Below are positions 1 through 11,934 of a stretch of 64,000 nucleotides of DNA, piece after piece. A model generated the notes under the pieces. That model saw nothing but the letters and a program-made list of their open reading frames with translations. It was not told where the DNA came from and did no database searches. The stretch lies in the NCBI RefSeq assembly GCF_905404315.1, contig NC_066266.1, forward strand, positions 6,889,501 through 6,953,500, given 5' to 3'. Every line of letters begins with the position of its first letter. Position 1 is the stretch's first letter. The position numbers and the translations under genes are program-made. This stretch comes from Leptidea sinapis. Its lineage: Eukaryota > Arthropoda > Insecta > Lepidoptera > Pieridae.

Positions 1-1195
1 TTGGCAGGTAAACGGTACTAAAGGTGATGGCAAAATTTTGTGTTCATAAAATGAAAACTACTGGGCCAAACTATGTAAAAATATTATGGGACCAAATGGC
101 ACTAAGAATACCGTAAGTTGGACCATAAATCTCAGAGTAATCGGTGTACATACATAAAAAAAACCGATCGAATTGAGAACCTCCTCCTTTTTGAAGTCGG
201 TTAGAAATATCTGAGCCTTCTTTTGACCACGGGAGAATTGGGATCTCATACGGTATCATCGTATACCTAACGTGACCATTTATTTTTTTGTCAGAGCGGG
301 ACATCTACGTATTTAAATAATTAAAAAAAATATTTTACAATTTCTTTTTTCATAATATAAGATAGAATAATTTAAGCACTAAACACAAAATTGTTAAGTA
401 GGCACGGCTAACGGCCCCAGTAGTGGGCGTGACTTATTTCGTGTTTTTGTCGGCTGAACAAAGTTGTTTCAAAATTTTCCTGTGAGGCCCGCGTGGTACG
501 ACGCTTTTCGAGCGGGAAAAATACATTTTAAATTGTCATTTGGTCTGTTTGCAAGAGCGGGACGCATGGTCACGTTCAAGTATACGTGCCGCATACTTCA
601 GCAGCATACTTATTTATTGTGCCAACCATTATTAAAGTACTTGATAATAGAAAAAAAACTTGCTTCAATAACTAATAAGTATAATATAACTTAATAGAGA
701 TTTTATTATTTTTCCATAATACATTATTTCAATAATAAAGAGAGATGCTATGTACTTCTATGAAAATAGACACCAAAATGGATTATCAACAATTATAAAC
801 GGTGAGGAAAATCCGATACAAAAATTATTAATAATATAAGACGTAAATGTAACACGGTATTACGGCCTATTTAAGTGTCCTTACAAAAGCGATTTCCCCA
901 AAGAATTTGTCTCCCTAAATACCAGCTCATTTAAGTGATTGATGTTTTTTATTTTTTCACAAAAGATAGCGCTGTTGTATGCTGGTATAGAAGAGCATTT
1001 TATTTAACAAATGTTTGCTTTTTATTCCGTTATTTCTTTTGAATCGAATATAACATTACATTGCGGTACAACTGTATATTATGCGGTTTACAGCCACGCT
1101 TGATATTAGTTCCTTAGTATTTTGAATATTACTCAACAGTAAGTACTCACTGAATTAGTCTTTCAGGTCATCTATACGCTAGTAGATTCTTTCCA
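1..1195. other. No gene seen; scattered repeat debris
   Basis: AT-rich sequence. Bases 140-205 (ACATACATAAAAAAAACCG...CCTCCTCCTTTTTGAAGTCGG) resemble the reverse complement of the repeat at 40255-40330. ORFs here are short and have no recognisable protein features. Confidence 0.4.
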
Positions 1196-1200
1196 GTCTA

Positions 1201-1493
1201 GGATTCATACGGAATCCCGGATTGTGACATCACTAATGAGTAAGTGCGATTGTAGCGTAAAGCACCATCTGTTACAATGGGAGCGAACTACAATGTTCAC
1301 ACGGAAACCGGATTGTGACATCACCAATGATTAAGTGCGATTGTTCCTTAAAGCACCATTTGTTACAATGGGTGCGAACTACAAAGTTCATACGGAACCC
1401 GGATTGTGACATCACCAATGAATAAGTGCGTTATACCGTAAAGCACCATCTGTTACAATGGAGCGTACAACGTTCACACGGAACCCCGGATTG
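1201..1493. repeat. Satellite-like tandem array, part 1 (units about 92 bp)
   Basis: Units start near 1201, 1295, 1387 and 1473. Each contains ACGGAACCCCGGATTGTGAC, CACCAATGAATAAGTGCG and AAAGCACCATCTGTTACAAT. The fourth unit is cut short at GGATTGT (1493), where a LINE has inserted. Divergence between units is modest. Confidence 0.85.
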
Positions 1494-2475
1494 TTTTTAT
1501 TTCGAGAGGAGTAAAATACATTTACGTATTGAAGACCCCGAAACGGGGCCCATATGTCGGGCTCGGGTGTAAACACCCCCTACCGACTAAAAACCTCCTC
1601 TCTGCTGATAGCCCTGAAGGCTTTTACAGCGAAGCCGGGCGGGGGCCTTGGAGGCCGAAAATGTAGCTCACAGACGCGGGGCGTCTCGGAAGGAGACTCG
1701 AACCTCGGACCGCCTGCTCACTAGGCTGGATGGAGAGAAGATCGCTAACGATCTAATAAATCTGTTAGCGGTGATATATGTATGCAAATATGTGTGAGAG
1801 TATCTAAGTGTGACTATTTGTGTGTAGTGTTATTATAGGTGTGTGATTTGTGATGTGAGTGTGAGTGGTGTTAAACGATTACAGGACGAGGACTATCTCG
1901 TCGGGCTTCTATCAAAGTGTGTGAATCGTATTATATTAGGTTACTTACTTATTTGTGTCAAAGCTATATATCACTGAAAAGAGGAGTATAATGTAAGAAT
2001 TGGCTCGAAAGTAACTGCCAATCTCTACGTACAAGGTTGCATGCTATCCACTTAACTGTTTCTTCTGCATATAAATGATATACTGCAAATTAGCGATACT
2101 CATTGCTATGAAGACACCACAGGATATATCTCGAACACCGGCCACGCCAACATTTCTCGGGATAGTGTCGAAGAGAACCGGACTTGGAACTGGAAATCGT
2201 CAAAGTGACGAGTGGCAGCGGTTTGTTGTACATGGCCGCGCCTACGTCTTCGAGGGCGGTGTGGTTGGTTTGGTGTCGGTGTCGGTGATTGTGTTGGTGT
2301 CGCATTCGCGATGCGCGTGAATCTATTCTGAACCACTTGCAAACGTCGCAAGTGGCTAGGCGGCGCGTGGTCAAACACGATGCTTGCGTACGACATAATG
2401 GGACGTACGATGGTCTTGTACAATGTCACCTTGTGTCTGAGCGGTAGTTTGCTTCGCTTGCACACAAGTGGATAC
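1494..2475 (-). mobile_element. 5'-truncated Jockey-like LINE inserted in the satellite
   Basis: On the minus strand, 2465 to about 2295 encodes the end of a reverse transcriptase: CKRSKLPLRHKVTLYKT, IVRPIMSYASIVF and LRRLQVVQNRFTRIA are typical of insect Jockey-type elements. A simple GGTGTC-rich stretch and frame breaks follow. The element's 3' end lies at 1494, with a GC-rich 3' region (1540-1740) containing the hairpin CCCCGAAACGGGG and a short A-rich end read on the minus strand. GGATTGT occurs at both borders (1487-1493 and about 2488) and may be satellite sequence or a target duplication. Confidence 0.7.
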
Positions 2476-2868
2476 AGGCGGCATCCTGGATTGTGTCATC
2501 ACCAATGAATTAGTGCGTTATGCCGGAAAGCACCATCTATTACAATGGGAGCGAACTACAACGTTGTACGTTTTATCATTCACACGGAACCCCGGATTGT
2601 GACATCACCAATGAATAAGTGCGTTATACCGTAAAGCACCATCTGTTACAATGGGAGCGAACTACAATGTTCACACGGAACCCCGGATTGTGACATCACC
2701 AATGAATAAGTGCGATTGTAGCGTAAAGCACCATCTGTTGCAATGGGAGGGAACTTCAACATTGTACGTTGTATGATTCACACGGAACCCCAGATTATGA
2801 CACCACCAATGAGTAAGTAAGATTGTATTGCAAAGCACCATCTGTTACAGTTACTTAAAATGTTGTAG
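2476..2868. repeat. Satellite-like tandem array, part 2
   Basis: Continues the 1201-1493 array. Units start near 2476, 2579, 2670 and 2777, with spacing of 91-107 bp. The longer units carry an extra stretch like TTGTACGTTTTATCA between GTT and CACACGG. Confidence 0.85.
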
Positions 2869-3054
2869 TTCGACCCATGACTATCTCCATCTTATAATAC
2901 AATATTATGTATATACTTTTGCAGAAGTCCACCACTAGAGGGCGTTAATACTTAGTTATAAGATAAAACACTAAATAGTGATCTAACTGGCCGAGAGAAG
3001 ACTACAAATTCGGAAAACCAAGAGGAATGTTACTGAACAAGTAACACATAATAT

Positions 3055-3720
3055 TGAATTTTTATTTTATTTTATTTCTTTGGGATAACAAACAGTTCAC
3101 ACAATACATTTTACAATTTCAAAGTACAGAGTGAGAACCCACTCCGTTATCCACAGTTGATTTTATAGTTACAAGTATCTTATACATAAAGAATAAAAAA
3201 GTTAAACAATAATTAAGTTAAGAAATACAAAACTAGATATCTTAAAACTAAATTATTTACAAACATTTACATTTAAACAAAAGAGTTAGTGAGGTTTAAC
3301 ATAAAAAAAATATTAACCCTGTTCACAATGTCATTCACTTGCTTTTTAAATTTTTTACTGTTGAAAAGAAAATGTCAAGTGATGAAAAAGTCTGTCATGT
3401 GTGTCGACCGGCGTGGCGTCGCGGCGTGTGAAATAGCCGCTGCGTGCGCACAGCCCGCCTATGCGCTACGCGTGGGATTGCGTAATTTAGTTTATAGTTA
3501 AGTACGCCGATTGCGTAAGCTAAGAAGTTTATAACTTTCAAGCAATTGACTGTACGTTCGTTTCGTACGCCCATATTAGAAATCAATTCTACTAAGGAAT
3601 TTACTTTGTATCCTCTCCAAAGTTTCGGCATATTTATTAAATAAGGGGTTCCATACTGGTGTGGTAAGTAGAGTAACTTGGGAGCGTATAAGTGTTGCAT
3701 AAAAATGAATTTTTAAGGAA
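3055..3720 (-). mobile_element. Probable LINE remnant (minus orientation)
   Basis: A T-rich start at 3060 reads as an A-rich 3' tail on the minus strand, followed by sequence typical of a retroelement 3' region. An open frame at 3395-3700 includes KLWRGYKVNSLVELISNMGV. I cannot assign the family, and it could be unrelated sequence. Confidence 0.3.
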
Positions 3721-3867
3721 TAATTTTGCTCCTGAAGAAAAACAAACATTTCTTATTATAGAAAAGCAGGCAAGAAAAAGAAACTTGATTATTTTAGGAC
3801 ATTCAAGATGTCAAAATAGGATGCGAGGGAAATAAAAAAACTGTTATAATAATTAACAATTCAAATC

Positions 3868-3925
3868 ATTGGAGGGAGGCCTTTGTCCAGCAGTGGACGT
3901 CTTCCGGCTGATGTGATGATGAATG
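3868..3925 (+). repeat. Short retrotransposon tail (GGAGGCCTTTGTCCAGCAGT type)
   Basis: The string GGAGGGAGGCCTTTGTCCAG followed by CAGTGGACGTC and a GATGATGA end is the characteristic terminus of a lepidopteran RTE-like LINE or derived SINE. Only the end is present. The following 3940-4240 shows nothing recognisable. Confidence 0.5.
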
Positions 3926-4242
3926 AATTTGAAAAATTATTAGGTATTATTAGCAGGTATGCTATGCTTCGTCACGCTCACCTATCGTGTGCCGGGTCGT
4001 CTCCTTCCGTCAAATATGCACGAAGGAAACGATGGCTAGTCCATACGTCAACTCGTGAACGGGTGCTTGTGGTGCCAGGTCGACCATCATTGTATTTGTT
4101 GTGGATATAATTACTAATTGTGACAACAATCACGACCATCATGTTCACGAAGCATCCTTACACAAACAATGAGTTCAAGCTCTAAAGGTTGATGCATCCA
4201 ATATACGATAATTTATATTTATACAGTTAATTCTTTATTACT

Positions 4243-4505
4243 CTTTATAAAATAATTTATATTATTTAAACACGACTCATACATTGGATGTAGCACCTAA
4301 CAAACTAATTTGTTATATATATAACAGCCATTGTAAAATACTCTATTTGATTGAAAAGAGTGGCCGTTGAGTTTCTTGTATGTTCTTCTCACGAGCTCAA
4401 CCTTTTACGAACATATGGTAAATTCAGTAATTTAAAAGAAATATTTGTAGTGACGATTCAAAAGCACTTAATTTATACCTAATTGAATAAAGTTTTTTTG
4501 ACTTT
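4243..4505 (+). mobile_element. CR1-like LINE 3' tail (CACGAGCTCAACC subfamily)
   Basis: Shares CATTGGATGTAGCACC, ACTCTATTTGATTGAAAAGA and TTCTCACGAGCTCAACCTTT with 11060-11240 and, reversed, 45595-45830. It ends AATAAAGTTTTTTTGACTTT, the usual style of this family's tail. No coding part remains. Confidence 0.6.
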
Positions 4506-4694
4506 ATTTAACACAAGGTAAGGTTAAAAATACAGCGGTGGCTATAATATTCACCTGAGTTGAACTTATTAGTTATTCGTAGTAATAAATTAATATTATA
4601 GGAAATTCCCATAAGGGTGAAGCAAACAATAAGTTAAAACATTTGAAATACCTGGACATGCACCAAGATAAGTGACCGGCCACGTAGAGACTAG

Positions 4695-4832
4695 CCCCCT
4701 AATTCATAATAGTCTGCTAACTTAAAGCATTGCTAATTCTCACTCTGTCTTCTTCTATTGACCTAAGTCAGAATGAGAAAAAACACTCCTTAGCGGCTCT
4801 TTAAAGTTAGCGGACCATTATGAATAAGGGGG
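4695..4832. mobile_element. 138-bp TIR element (MITE), copy 1
   Basis: Begins CCCCCTAATTCATAATAGTC and ends with its inverted partner GGACCATTATGAATAAGGGGG; the inverted ends are about 30 bp. The length is identical to the copy at 17824-17961. TA lies next to both ends (with one extra base on the left), suggesting a Tc1/mariner-type TA target. It has no coding capacity. Confidence 0.8.
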
Positions 4833-5399
4833 TAGATATTTTAGCAGAGGTGGAAGAAGTATGTGCGTCAGGGGATTGCGTGAAAAGATTTAAGAATAAA
4901 AAAAAATTAACAAAAAAACAACAGACTTCAAAAATACTATTCTAAAACAATAGATAATATAATGTGCACTAAAAAGTATGGTAATAATTGCGTATTGTTA
5001 ATCATATAATTTCATCATTCATTCATCTAATTGTAGTAACGATTATTGTTATTTTTGAAATCGGTGTCCTTCCGGCACGGTCGATATCTATTGTTTTGGA
5101 ATAGTGTTACCTATTTAAGTCGGTTATTGAGTCAATCTTAATTACACTAACTAATAATTTGTCTAAATTTGTGTAGATCTACAAAATTTTGCAATGCAGC
5201 AACGAACGTAGGCGTATTGCAATTTTATTACAAACAATTAGAAATTCTACCACAGATCGCACCTTTACTGTAAGTCGTTAAGGACTTCCATTGATCATCA
5301 TGTTTGCCTACGACAATTATTTGACCATAACGACGTTACGGCAGAAACGTTGCAATGGGACCACACGGGAAGCACCATTATCAAAATCGATTCACCCAA

Positions 5400-5985
5400 T
5401 CGAAAGTTCTCAGGTAACAAACATACTAAAACAATACCGACATTCTCAGTACATTTATGAAAATTTAATATATTTTACAAAAATCGTCTCCTTTTTGCTC
5501 TTAATAGTGATTTTCATTATTATAACACTAGAAATAAGAGATTGCTTGTAACTAATTCTAGTAGGCTTCATAAGATACATAATAGCTTTAAGGGTAAATG
5601 TATACACTTCTATAATAAAGTCCCAGCCACTGTTCAGGCATTATCTATAAATAAATTTAAATGTTTTGTAAAAAAATGGCTCTGTCGTAAATCCTATTAC
5701 TCCACTGCTGAATATCTAAATGATCGGACAGCCTGGGACTAGATTGTGATTATTTTATAGCGATAGAAATGATTGTACAATATTGTATATTTTTATTGAA
5801 AAGAGCGCAAAAAAAGAATGCTGGGAGAGTTTCTTGCGCCGCTTCTTCTCAGAGCGCCATTTGTTTCCGGAGCGGTAGTAGTATCTAGTAGTTATTAGAA
5901 ATGACATCAAAGAGAATTCTAAAGGAATCAATTTTGAGAAAATAAATGCCTTTTATGCCTTTTATTAAGACCCTTTTTAAAGTCG
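5400..5985 (+). mobile_element. CR1-like LINE C-terminus and 3' tail
   Basis: Bases 5542-5742 keep the end of ORF2 with FYNKVPATVQ, FKCFVKKWLCRKSYY and YLNDRTAWD before the stop. Upstream, YRHSQYIYENLIY is joined through a frame disruption. The tail includes GCGCCGCTTCTTCTCAGAGC. The same protein end is seen at 10871-11056 and 30634-30951. Confidence 0.75.
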
Positions 5986-6324
5986 GTTAAAAAGGAAAAC
6001 AATTTGTTCATAAAGCTACAGAAAATCAAAATGCTAAGCTAATAATACTCAGAAAATCTTTTGCTTCTAGTACGTGACATGAACCTGAATTACACAATAA
6101 ACAAACAACATAATGTACAATGAAAGTATACGTGACTTTACCTGAGAATAGGAATTTACACAAGGCGAGAAGTAACAGATTCAGTTTATTTTTTTAAATA
6201 TAAATATTTTTTTTAAAATATAACCATTAAGCGAATGATGAAAGTACTTTAATAATATAGTACAATTCTAAATTGCCAGACATTTTATTTTAGTAATAAA
6301 TAACTAATGGTGGTGGTAATCTAA

Positions 6325-6590
6325 ACTAATATTATAAAGAGGAAACATTTGTGTTTTTTATGTATGTTTGTAATATTTTCACACAAAAACTACTGGACCG
6401 ATTTCAAAACTTCTATCGCTATTAGAGTATCGCTTAGAGTGGCAATGAGTTTCTTGCTACTTCTTCTCATTAGCTCAACCCTTTACGAAGTAGCGGTAGA
6501 TTCAATAAGATTTTTTTTTTGACATTCATAAGTGTAATTTCCGTGACCTACGTGAATAAACTGATTTTGATTTGATTTGATTAGAAGTAT
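6325..6590 (+). mobile_element. Repeat fragment plus LINE 3' tail
   Basis: Bases 6325-6425 carry ACTACTGGACCGATTTCAAA, typical of short nonautonomous repeats. Bases 6440-6585 match the tails at 53875-54020 (+) and 24970-25125 (-): GAGTGGCAATGAGTTTCTTG and TGATTTTGATTTGATTTGAT. Confidence 0.5.
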
Positions 6591-7810
6591 CTTCACTGAG
6601 TGACATAGCCCATAGGCTATATTACATTTAAAAAAATAGGGTTCCTTAATAAAAATGCAATAATATAACCCAAGGTGTGAAAAATTGGTCATAAGAAACC
6701 TGTCTCAACCTATTATTGATTGAAAAAAAAGTACAGTAATAAAGAACGTATCAATATCTATAAAAATGTCCGCGACACCATAATGTTGTTGGTAAGTATG
6801 TTTCGTTATATGACATGCTATATATATTTACTATCAAAATGAAAAAGAAAGTCTCATTTACTCAGTAATTACAGAAACACATTTAATGCTTACACATTAC
6901 TGCTTCACGGCAGAAATAGACCCATAATCTAGCCGGCATCTTGTGCATGTACAAAAGATACTGGTAAAAATATGTTTGTATTTTTAAACTATTTAAATTA
7001 ATTTATTGTAAGTATATTGAAGAACTTTTAGAATATTAATTTTTTACAGTGGAATTATGATTAACTAGTAAGTTTTGGCAACTAATTTAACATTAACTGT
7101 TTAAATACAATTTTTGGTAGGTCTTTATTTACAGACTGTTCTGCATCTCATATAAGAAGATTTGGATTGGCTTCTATATTTCTAAATTCTCGCTGTTTAT
7201 GTGTTCATACACTACTAGTTCCTAGACTCAATACCAAATTGCAGTCTTTTGAGACTTCATGAAGTGACTATCGGATCATCTTGAAACGTCATGGAACTCT
7301 TTGTTCCCAGGTGAAGAATATCCCAGATCAACAATTATATCGCCATGGTTCTATATAAACGTATATACCATTTCTAATAATGTGTGTAAAAATCTGGATT
7401 GTGCAGTTTGTCCGTTTTGGCATCAGAGAGATCAACACAATTCTCCGAGATAAACTTAAACAAATCTGCTTAGTTTACGCGAAAAATAAACCTTCAAATA
7501 TTTGAATACCCGTAAGATACTATTTAAAAATGCCAAGCTTAAATCTCATTCACGTAACACAGAAAAGTATGTTTTATATCTGTGAATCGCGGCTGAGGGA
7601 TTTAGTACTAAAACAAAAGGAAGAAAATAATAAGAATTCTAAGAAATGGAAAGGAAAAGAGCTTTTCTAAAAAGTTTGATCAAAATTTCAATTCAACTGC
7701 CAACGCTTAAATCCTTTGAAAAATTATTCTCGGGGAAATGAATTTTTATACGATTTATATTAGCTTCGACTGTATGTATGTATATAGATACATAATGGTA
7801 TATATACATA
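6590..7810. other. No gene seen; one GACGAGACGAGCAGG-family fragment
   Basis: Bases 6885-6955 keep TTACACATTACTGCTTCACG and the following CATAATCTAGCCGGCATC, the 3' half of the 300-bp family seen at 41034-41345. The rest is AT-rich with only short ORFs. Confidence 0.45.
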
Positions 7811-7816
7811 TACCGT

Positions 7817-7862
7817 ATTCGGTAATCTGTTACGTACATACGTACGTAACAAATTACCGAAT
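7817..7862. repeat. Near-perfect 46-bp palindrome
   Basis: Arms of 21 bp (ATTCGGTAATCTGTTACGTA + C, and its partner) differ at one position and are separated by the 4-base loop ATAC. AT-rich short-repeat DNA (TATATACATATA) lies on the left. Confidence 0.85.
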
Positions 7863-8029
7863 GTGTGAATGTGAATATCATCCACGTTTTTTTGCAAATT
7901 TTTTTCACATAATGAAGAGTGTACATCATTTCTGGTCTTGTGTCTGTTGACCTGTAGAAGAGTTCTTGAGACACTAAATATTATCATAATCTAAAGATAA
8001 TTTTGAAGTGATAACTTCTTATGGAAAGG

Positions 8030-8332
8030 TCCTTCAGGCAAGAGGAGAAGGGGAAAACCCTTAGCCCGCTGGGAAGATCTGAAAAGATTAGCTGGCATAG
8101 ACTGGTGCTCCATAGCACAAGACCGACAAGAATGGGCATCTTTGGAGGAGGCCTTTACTCATACAGGGGTTCTTGTTAACCCATAAATTGTTTATATTAT
8201 ATTTTAATTTAATCTTACACATTACTACAAAATAACCAAAACTAAATTACAAATACAATGTAAATTGGTGTTTACTGCAAAAAAAACTATTGTTAACAAG
8301 AAATAAAAAGGCTTATTATTATTATTATTAAC
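8030..8332 (+). mobile_element. RTE-like LINE 3' end with TTA-repeat tail
   Basis: Encodes the conserved terminus GKPLARWEDLKRLAGIDW, then DRQEWASLEEAFTH and a stop near 8185, and ends in (TTA)n at 8315-8332. Only the last part of the reverse transcriptase ORF is left. Confidence 0.65.
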
Positions 8333-8929
8333 TTCTTATGGGAGGGTACATCGTTTCGTAACGTAGCGCGTTACGGCGCCAGTCTGTCTGGCATCCCTCT
8401 CTCTCACGCATACAGTAGCAGTAGGCAGGCTCCTTCTCTCTCACTTGTACCAATTATTACATTTATATAATCAAATATTGATACGAATAATATACATATT
8501 CAAGATTGTAACTATGAATAAATATATTCTATAATGAATAAACGATTTTATTAATAAATAATCTTTCCCTACTTTATCATACATAAAATTTAAGTTTATT
8601 TTAATTTATGTATATTAAGCTTATCTCAAGTTAATCAATTTTCAATATTAAATAATTAACTTAGATTGGTTTAAGTTAAAACTTCTGTCGGGTGTTCGGA
8701 GAGTTTTTTTTTTCCGGAGAATATTTGCAATATGGTGCCATAAAATTTCAACAGATTGAAGGTATGTTTATGTCGCAATGCGCTGTCGGGTGTTATAATT
8801 GGTTTTACCACCCCACGAAAGCAAACACCCCTTGTAGTGTTGAAATTGTAATAAAACATCTTGATTTTCAGTGAAAAATTATTATGATTTAAAATGGAAA
8901 ACCGAAATTTTTATTCATAACTAGTTGAC

Positions 8930-9304
8930 CCGACAGACGTTGTTCTGTAGGTATATAATAAATAAAATAATGTTTTTTATGAATTTGTCAATAATATATC
9001 ATAACATCCAAAATTATTTCGTAAAATATGCTCCCTGTTATTGTAATGAAATTATTTCACAGCAGAACTGTCAAACCGTGCGTCAATAAATTCTCTCATA
9101 GAAATTATGTATGGACACATCAAAGGAAAAACAAATTTGTTGTTTTTATTTAATTTAGCAGCATTTTCCTATTTATTCACCCTTTAAACCTTCTCTGGAC
9201 TTCCACAAATAATTCAAGACCAAAATAAGCCAAATCGGTCCAGCCGTTCTCGAGTTTTAGCGAGACTAACGAACAGCAATTCATTTTTATTTATATTATT
9301 AGAT
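8930..9304 (+). mobile_element. CTAGCTGACCC-family repeat, copy 1
   Basis: Begins CTAGTTGACCCGACAGACGT and ends TTATATTATTAGAT. It includes CCAAATCGGTCCAGCCGTTC, a hallmark of this short nonautonomous family. The body is closest to the copies at 56595 and 60259. Confidence 0.7.
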
Positions 9305-9309
9305 TATGC

Positions 9310-9560
9310 TGTATGCTTAGATATTTTATTCGTCTAGATAGAGTCTGTCTGTTAGACAACCGATAACAACAAGCCAGGAATATTAGTTTAGTGTGCGTGA
9401 CCAGTTACGTCTGACACTCGCGATTTGTATGACACTGTGTTAGTGTGCGTGTTTTGCTCAAAATAGTGGTTAACTCTAAAATTTTTTTGACGTTTTCTGA
9501 GCTGTCATAGTCTATCTTGACTTATAAATGATCTAAGGCTGTATGCATATGTCATTAGTA
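9310..9560 (+). repeat. Dispersed repeat with GTGTGCGTGACCAGTTACGT
   Basis: Shared segments, partly diverged, recur at 27295-27345 (GTTAGACAACCGATAAAAAC), 28090-28190, 41500-41700 and 59640-59700. The pieces are short and the ends unclear; probably a decayed DNA element. Confidence 0.4.
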
Positions 9561-9654
9561 ATTAAATAGTCCTTAATATAAAATGTGCAATGTAAATAGA
9601 ACAAATCACTCAAACACTACACGAAATCACTCGAAGTTCAAGGCTTTTTATTAA

Positions 9655-10052
9655 ATATACGTGACCCGGCAGACTTCGTACTGCCTCAATAAAAGACCTA
9701 AATTTTTATATAAAATAAACTTAAGACAAACAAAAGGAATCTTTTTTAAGTAATTACCCGTGTTTTAAGGAATTTTATTTAATACCTCCTAAGAAAGTTA
9801 GAAAGATATAAAAATTCTAATTAGTTATTCATTTTAAACAAAAATTTTAATTGTTTTCTGAACGACGCACGGGGGAAATCAAAATTGTTGTTTTTATTTA
9901 ATTCCGAGTATTTTCATATTTATTCAACCTTTTAAACCTTCTCTGGACTTCCACAAATAATCCAAGACTAAAATTAGCCAAATCGGTCCAGCCGTTCTCG
10001 AGTTTTGGTGAGACTAAGGAACAGCAATTCTTTTTTATATATATAATAGATA
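9655..10052 (+). mobile_element. CTAGCTGACCC-family repeat, copy 2
   Basis: Starts GTGACCCGGCAGACTTCGTA, contains CCAAATCGGTCCAGCCGTTC and GGAACAGCAATTC, and ends TATATATAATAGAT. It lies 350 bp after copy 1 in the same orientation. Confidence 0.65.
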
Positions 10053-10054
10053 TC

Positions 10055-10785
10055 ATCGAAATAATATAAAACTTTGTTATATACAATAAAAAAAACATTG
10101 TGAAGTGAAACTTTTTTTTTCATTTTATAGACATTTAACTAAAAATTTTTGGAATAATATTCCATTATAAAAATCGCTGTATTAATCTTAATTTTATACT
10201 TGGAAAATTGGAATGATAATGGGAAATAATAAAAGTAGACTAAGTCTCCAACTAATATTTTTATTGAACTCTGTCTTAGCCCTGGTTGAAAATATTGATT
10301 GAAAAGGATCACATTAAATACTGACAAACAACTCTGGTACAAATGAGTAATAGTCTATACACTACACGGTTAGCTGCTGCGAACTATAGGCGCCGCCTTA
10401 CCGTCACGCGACATGCAACACACAGACGAAAAAGTTTGAGACGATGTAATAAAAGTTTCACTTTAAAAATTTAATGTACTTAGGAATATCACACACTGAG
10501 CGTTTACCTTCGGGAATTTGTATTCAATGTTCAGTAAAGTTGTCAGTATACTAAAATACACAAATATTAATGATAATTAAGAGTTGTTCATTAGCTTTAT
10601 TAATTACGCAGTTAACTAACCATCAATCCTCCAAACGACCTCTGAATTATGCCCTGATATTTAGATAACGTTTTAAAGCGAAAGAGACCTTATAACTACA
10701 CAATAAACGGCGAAATTTGAATGGCGATATTATCTCGATGATCGTAGTTCAATAGATCGTACCAACAGGTTCAGGTACTTCTAAT
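10055..10785. other. No gene seen
   Basis: AT-rich with short ORFs only. I recognise no repeat ends in this stretch. Confidence 0.35.
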
Positions 10786-10789
10786 TATT

Positions 10790-11240
10790 TCCATCAATTT
10801 TCAAGTTGTACAAGTAGTTCAAGCTCTAAAGCTCTTTCATGTTAAAACCAGGAACAGACATAAACTTATAATGCCTACTACTCGGCTAAGTCGAGTTAGT
10901 AAGTCTTTTGTGGGGCAATGTATATGCTTTTACAACAATATCCCAGAAAATGTTCAAAACAAAAGTATTACGTTATTCAAAAGAATTGTTAAAAAACGTT
11001 TGTGTGGTTACTATAACATAAATGACTTTCTTAATGATACCACAGATTGGAAATAATTTGTATTATTTAAACAAGACTCATATATTGGATGCAGCACCTT
11101 ACAACTAATTTGTTATGTATATCACAGCCATTTTAAAATACTCTATTTGATTGAAAAGAGTGGCCTTTGATTTTCTTAAATGTTATTCTCACGAGCTCAA
11201 CGTTTTACGAACATAATATGGCAAATTCTTTAATTTAAAC
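10790..11240 (+). mobile_element. CR1-like LINE C-terminus and tail
   Basis: Bases 10871-11056 encode the end of ORF2 (CFYNNIPENVQ, FKRIVKKRLCG, FLNDTTDWK, then stop). The 3' tail is shared with 4243-4505. Truncated at the 5' end. Confidence 0.75.
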
Positions 11241-11392
11241 GTGATTTGTCCACTACGGTTACGAGAACGTTACGTTAAGTATCAACGTTGAGATATGATA
11301 AAATATCATATTTGACGTAGATACTTTCACTAAAATTATCTGGTTCCAGCGTGATGAAGTATATCAGGCAGCGATATATGCTCCCAGTATCC

Positions 11393-11816
11393 CAGTGCTC
11401 TGTGAACGGCTGGATCACTTGGCGTTGCGTAGAGAAGTCGCTTCATCATGTGTCTTCTACCGCATTTATCACGGGGAGTGTTCCGAAGAGCTGTTTAACC
11501 TGATTCCTGTCGTCGAGTTCCACCTTCGCACGACACGCCACAAGTTAAGATATCATCCTCACCATCTGGATGTGTGGCGGTCCTCCACAGTGCGGTTTTC
11601 AAGGAGCTTTCTTCCACGTACTACAAAGCTGTGGAATGAACTTCTTTGTGCGGTGTTTTCGGGACGATACGACATGGGTACCTTCAAAAAAAGCGCGTAC
11701 ACCTTCCTTAAAGGCCGGCAACGCTACTGTGATTCCTCTGGTGTTACAAGAGATTGTAGGCGGCGGTGATCACTTAACAACAACAGGTACGCTCGTTTGT
11801 CCTCCTATTCAATAAA
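11393..11816 (+). mobile_element. Jockey-like LINE tail (LWNELPCAVF family), copy 1
   Basis: Encodes CERLDHLALRREVASSCVFY, HHLDVWRSSTVRFSRSFLPR and DMGTFKKSAYTFLKGRQR near the C-terminus of a reverse transcriptase. It ends at TCCTCCTATTCAATAAA. This is the most abundant coding-tail family in the window (eight copies). Confidence 0.75.
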
Positions 11817-11830
11817 ATATATATATATAT
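11817..11830. repeat. (AT)n microsatellite at the LINE end
   Basis: A short TATATATATATAT run directly follows the AATAAA of the preceding LINE. Confidence 0.6.
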
Positions 11831-11934
11831 TACAACATACATTATTTAATGTTTATTAATACATATAAACATGCTTGCATCTCTCACATTACACCCGATC
11901 CGTACCCGTGAAAATACGGTCCAGAGTAGTCGTA

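Noticed and set aside
2075..2374. Plus- and minus-strand ORFs of 81 and 94 codons
   Set aside because: They are shadows of the Jockey-like LINE frame on the minus strand and of a GGTGTC-rich stretch.
7693..7987. Overlapping ORFs rich in Tyr, Ile and Val
   Set aside because: Produced by TATG/TATA-type simple repeats and the palindrome; no motifs and open on both strands.
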